Source of the DNA: Loxodes magnus
Taxonomy: Eukaryota > Ciliophora > Karyorelictea > Loxodida > Loxodidae
Direction: 5' to 3'
Assembly: GCA_946699065.1 (NCBI GenBank)
Contig: CAMPDV010000259.1
Location: 186,001-250,000 of the forward strand
Length of the DNA: 64,000 nt
Of the stretch, positions 60,205 to 64,000 are shown piece after piece (position 1 is the first letter of the stretch; each line of letters starts with the position of its first letter). The notes beneath the pieces were generated by a model, which worked only from the letters and a program-made list of their open reading frames with translations, made no database searches and was not told where the DNA came from. The position numbers and the translations under genes were made by a program.

Positions 60205-63200
60205 TCAATACACTTCTACTTTTAAGTACTCTTGAAAATGTTGTAGTATTTCTTCTTGTCTCATTAAGATTAGATTTACTTGTCTTATTTTCATTAAGTT
60301 TTAGAAAGAATATATTTGTTTTCATGTTTATTTTATTCTGCTTCATGTAGATTTTATTATTCTATCAATTTGATTCATATAGTCTTTTTTGGAAAATATT
60401 TAATTTATTATGTTTTAATTATATTCTAAGAGCTCTTGTTCTATATTTTCATAAATATTTGCTTAGTTTATATTATTTTACGCTTTATTTTTGCTTTTAA
60501 TAATTTTATCTATTTAGGTTTTAATATTATCTATAGTTGTTTGGTAGTATTTACATTTGAATATGTGTTAGAATGTCTCTTTTTCTTGACATAAGCATTA
60601 ATCATATTCTTAAGGAATATGTCTTTCTTGAAGATCACTTCTAAAAAAAAGTAGTTAGGTTCTCAGTCTGAATATTAATTTTGATGGTTGCATTTTCTCT
60701 TTGTTCAATAAAAAGTAGGTTATAATTGGGAATTTTTCTACATTTTTGAATTACTTTGTTATAATTTTTGCTGTGATCATTTCTTTTTTTCTTTTTTTTG
60801 TTGTTTTTGTTATTCTCTAAATTGTTTAATTAAAAAATTGTTCTTTAATTTTTACATCAATTTTTTTATCGAATTACATCATATTTAGATTTTATAAAGC
60901 TTTTAAATCTATTTTAAATTTCTTTTACATTTTTTTAATTTATTTCTGTTATTAAGTCTTATTTTTTTAACTTATTTAGAATAATTGGATAAACTTTTCA
61001 TCTTTATTCTTAGATTATTACTATTGATTATATAAGTCATTTAGTTTTCTATAAAATTTAAAATATCTTTTTGCAGTTATTTATTCAAATCCAAGTCAGT
61101 TAAAATCTATGTGTTGTAACTCATTTCAGGATGCTTATGGCATTTTCATATATTATCTTATAATTTATCGTTAACTTACATGTATTTAATTTTTCACCTT
61201 TGTTATTCCAGTTTGTATACTATATGGAATTATTTCAGCACCATATTCTAATTTAGGTAGAATAAATAATCTGAATAAATTTTTGAAATTAATTGGGATC
61301 GTCTTATTAAATCTGCTGTAAAATTTCTATTAAAATAAGTACTTGGCCTACTAATATTTATTTTATACTTTTTGTATATGTGTAATTAATTAATTATTCT
61401 AATCAATTGTGAATCCTAAATATTCAACAGTTTTCTTTTATTAAATTAGCTTCCCTTATATTTTCAAATCTAATTTTTTTTAGTTCTCTTATTTCTCTTT
61501 ACTAATATTAATGCATTCGGTTTTTATTAAGTTTATTTTTAATTTTATTATATTGAATATTCTTTAAGTTTGATCTATTAATTATTACATTCTTTAAGCG
61601 TTGTTGGAGACTAATAATAAATCGTCAGCTCATGCTAATTTTGAGTATTATGTATTTCCTATCTTGTATCCTAATTTATTATATTATTCTAAGTATTACA
61701 TAGCAATATCATAATAAATTATGGCTAGTATAGGTCCTGATGAGCTTCCTTAAAGTATACCATTTTTGTAGTCTATTTTTCTAGTGATTTAATCTTCTAG
61801 TTAAAAGTGTATTTGTACTTGAGAATATATGTTTTTCAATGTTTTTATTAAGTTATCGGCTATTTTAAATCTTTCTAGTTATTTAAAAAGTAAATAGTGA
61901 TTTATAGAATCAAACATTTTCTCAATATCAATCAAGGTAAAAATCAACGATTCATTTTCTTCCTTTTTTTTCTTACTTTCTTAATAATGATTCATTATCT
62001 ATTATATTTGTCATATGTTTATTGTAGTTTGCATTTTCTTTATGAATCCTTTTTAGTCTTTATTAATTTGGTTTTACTCAATTACATCTTTATATATATG
62101 GTTTGATATTATCTTGTCGAATATTTTTTAGATTGTATTTATAATTGCTATTGGTCTATAATTTTTTCAATCATATTTGGAATCTTTTTTATGGATCATT
62201 ATTGTTTTAATTTTATTTAATTCGGCAGGGATTAATTAATCGCGTTAGCAGTTTTGATAGAATTTTGTTAAAATTTTTCAAAGTTCATGTCCTGCATATT
62301 TAATTAATTCATTTGGTATTTAATCAAAACCTGCAGCTTTATTATTTGGGAGGTATCTTATTATATCAGCAACTTCTTAGTATATTATTTTACTCCATGA
62401 TTATGCTATTTTTTATTAAAGAATTTTATTTTGTTTGTAGATTTCATCTATTTTTATTACTTCTTTAAGTATTTCTTATTGATTAGTATCTTTATATTAG
62501 TTTAATACACTTTCTCAATTTTTAATAAATTATTCTGTCTAATTTGAATTGAGATTCATATTTAGAGCTTTTTTAGGATTGAAAATTTTATTTGCTTGCT
62601 TAGCCATTTCCTGGTTATTACCGTTCAAATTTATTTATTTTTATCCATTTATATTTTTTCACATGGCATTCTTCATTTTTACGAATTTTTTCTTTTACCT
62701 TTTTGCCTCTAATTTCATTTAGATGACTTCATCATTCATACGGTTAAATTAGTTTAATTTATTTATATATTATATTCTTGCATTTCTGGCTTTATTCATT
62801 TATATCACTACAGATGAAGGCAGTTTTGGCTGATTTTACTGTCTTTGATCAAGTATCTCAAGAGCTGCAATGTGGATTAAATTTTTAATAAATCTGTATT
62901 ATAACGATAAATTCAAATTTTATATATTATTTTCAAAAAAATCATAAGCACCAAGGAATTAGTTTTTATATAATTATAGTTTTTCTTAGTCTTACAGTTT
63001 ATTTAGATTATATATCATTCTTATTTACTAATTTTCTGCATTTAAATTAACCGTCATTTATTTTAGCATTATATTCAGTACTAAGAGATAATGGTCAGTA
63101 TTAACTCCTGTTTCTTTATCTACTGTGAATATGTATTTTGTTGATTACTCTAAGTCCTAGTCTAAGAAGATATAGTCAATGATTTATTGTCTTTTGTTTT

Positions 63201-63927
63201 ATTTTATTTAATGTGTGGGAATTTATTTTTAATTCGTATCTATGAGTTCATTAGCTTATGTAAAATTAAATAATTAGAGATCTGTATCTGTTTAATTATC
63301 ATAATTATATAGGTGCGCATTAAAGTCTCCAGCAATAATGAAATGTTTATTCTAATTTTATTATATTATTTTTCCTATGTTTAAGTAACAATCATTTATG
63401 AACTGTTGAGTATAATTACTAGTGGGAAGATAAACATTTATTATTATAATTTCATCCAAAATAAATGCTTAGATCCTATTAAAATTTTCCTCAAGTAATA
63501 TTTCTTGAACGTCTAGGTCCTTTTTAAAGAAAGAAATTAAACCTGCTTTTTAAGTAAGATCTGGCAAGAAGAATTAATTAAAAGATTTATGTAGGGTTTT
63601 TGGTTCTTTTTTAATAAAAGTTTCTTATAATAGAATAATGTTGAGATTATGTTTCTTAATTAATTCAAATATTATTTCTTTTTTGTCGAAATATCCTCCA
63701 CCTATATTAAACGATCCTATTTTTTAAATTTTTTCTTTTCTTTAAATCATTTTTAAATTTTCTCTGAACATGTTTGGATTATCTAGTTTATAATTAAATT
63801 AATTAAATTATTCAAAATTGGGAAAAAGTTAATAATATTCATCTAGGTAGTTGTATTATATTTTTTCGAATTTAGTAAGATTGTTTCTTAAGTGAATATA
63901 TTTTTAGTAATCTTAATTTTAATTCAT
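60205..63927 (-). CDS. Non-LTR retrotransposon ORF2: AP endonuclease + reverse transcriptase + Cys/His motif, 1240 aa
   Basis: Encodes the enzyme that nicks the target and copies the element RNA. One uninterrupted frame from ATG 63927 (MNQNQDYQKYIHLRNNLTKF; preceded by an in-frame TGA) to TGA 60205-60207. Endonuclease: SFNIGGGYF, LNIILLQETF, IIAGDFNAHL (GDFNAH at 200-205), IIDYIFLD and VNTDHYLLVL (TDH at 277-279). RT: NNKAAGFDQIPNELIKYAG, YRPIAIINTIQKIFDKII, LIDIEKMFDSINHYLL (Asp 667), GILQGSSSGPILAIIYY, LAWADDLLLVSNN (Asp 768-769), TVEYLGFTI. C-terminus: CLCQEKETFQHIFKC (Cys 1111, 1113, His 1121, Cys 1125), the usual LINE tail motif. About ten in-frame TGAs read as Trp, including codon 766 before the catalytic ADD. 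Intactness suggests a recent copy. ORF1, if any, lies beyond the window. Confidence 0.93.
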
Positions 63928-64000
63928 TATTCATTAAGGATTATTTTGTTAGTTATATTGTGTTCTTAAATTTTATTGACTAATATATGAATAATTTTAT
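60205..64000 (-). mobile_element. LINE-type retrotransposon, 5' end beyond window
   Basis: The ORF2 gene plus flanks. APE-type endonuclease and the Cys/His tail place it among AP-endonuclease clades (Jockey/I/CR1/L1-like); I cannot choose among them by eye. The sequence downstream of the stop (about 59990-60204) is slightly GC-richer than the desert and is probably 3' UTR. No AGAG/CTCT hairpin like those of the short elements is evident there. Confidence 0.8.

Noticed and set aside
60205..60207. Read-through of the ORF2 stop
   Set aside because: The frame continues in AT-rich sequence, but the Cys/His tail motif is complete about 85 codons earlier and the composition falls off after this TGA, so it is taken as the stop.
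1..64000. Telomeric repeats, rRNA, tRNA genes or a CRISPR array
   Set aside because: No C4A4/C3A2-type tandem repeats, no conserved rRNA segments, no cloverleaf candidates, and no evenly spaced direct repeats were seen.

Overview
The window reads as ciliate nuclear DNA with a reassigned genetic code. In every gene I can recognise (eL43, RRP8, UEV/MMS2, syntaxin-16, a VMA22-like protein, a K+ channel) TAA and TAG stand inside the frame where glutamine fits, and every credible 3' end is TGA. TGA also occurs inside frames, and where homology is informative it falls on tryptophan, most clearly in the conserved KWP of RRP8 (12733-12735). UAR = Gln with UGA = Trp or stop is the karyorelict nuclear code (NCBI table 27), so a karyorelict such as Loxodes is my best guess. 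That is inference; I see no telomere or rRNA. Only TGA can end a frame, and it can be read through, so open frames are long on both strands by chance. Exon limits of unrecognised genes are therefore approximate.

Region 1 (1 to about 15.5 kb) is gene-dense and comparatively GC-rich, with genes alternating strand at tiny spacings. In order: a truncated K+ channel (-), two unrecognised genes (-), two hydrophilic proteins and a third possible gene (+), an acidic protein (-), a membrane protein (+), syntaxin-16 (-), ribosomal protein eL43 (+), a hypothetical gene (+), a 346-residue hypothetical (-), a hypothetical (+), UEV/MMS2 (-), a 204-residue hypothetical (+) that overlaps a VMA22/CCDC115-like gene by ATGA, RRP8 (+), and a coiled-coil gene (-) with an apparent +1 frameshift at CCC-TGA.

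Region 2 (about 15.8 to 60 kb) is very AT-rich and mostly non-coding. Embedded are islands of retroelement-like or unrecognised coding sequence: a reverse-transcriptase fragment (20.6-21.6 kb); four GC-richer islands that each end in a 33-35 nt hairpin beginning AGAG and ending CTCT; two oppositely oriented copies of a protein with a CCHC zinc knuckle; and several ORFs that read coherently only with the reassigned code.

Region 3 (60.2-64 kb, -) holds an apparently complete 1240-codon non-LTR retrotransposon ORF2: AP endonuclease, reverse transcriptase and a C-terminal Cys/His motif. It has many in-frame TGA codons, one immediately before the catalytic Asp pair. Retention of mobile elements beside housekeeping genes would fit either a micronuclear (germline) assembly or a ciliate that does little DNA elimination.
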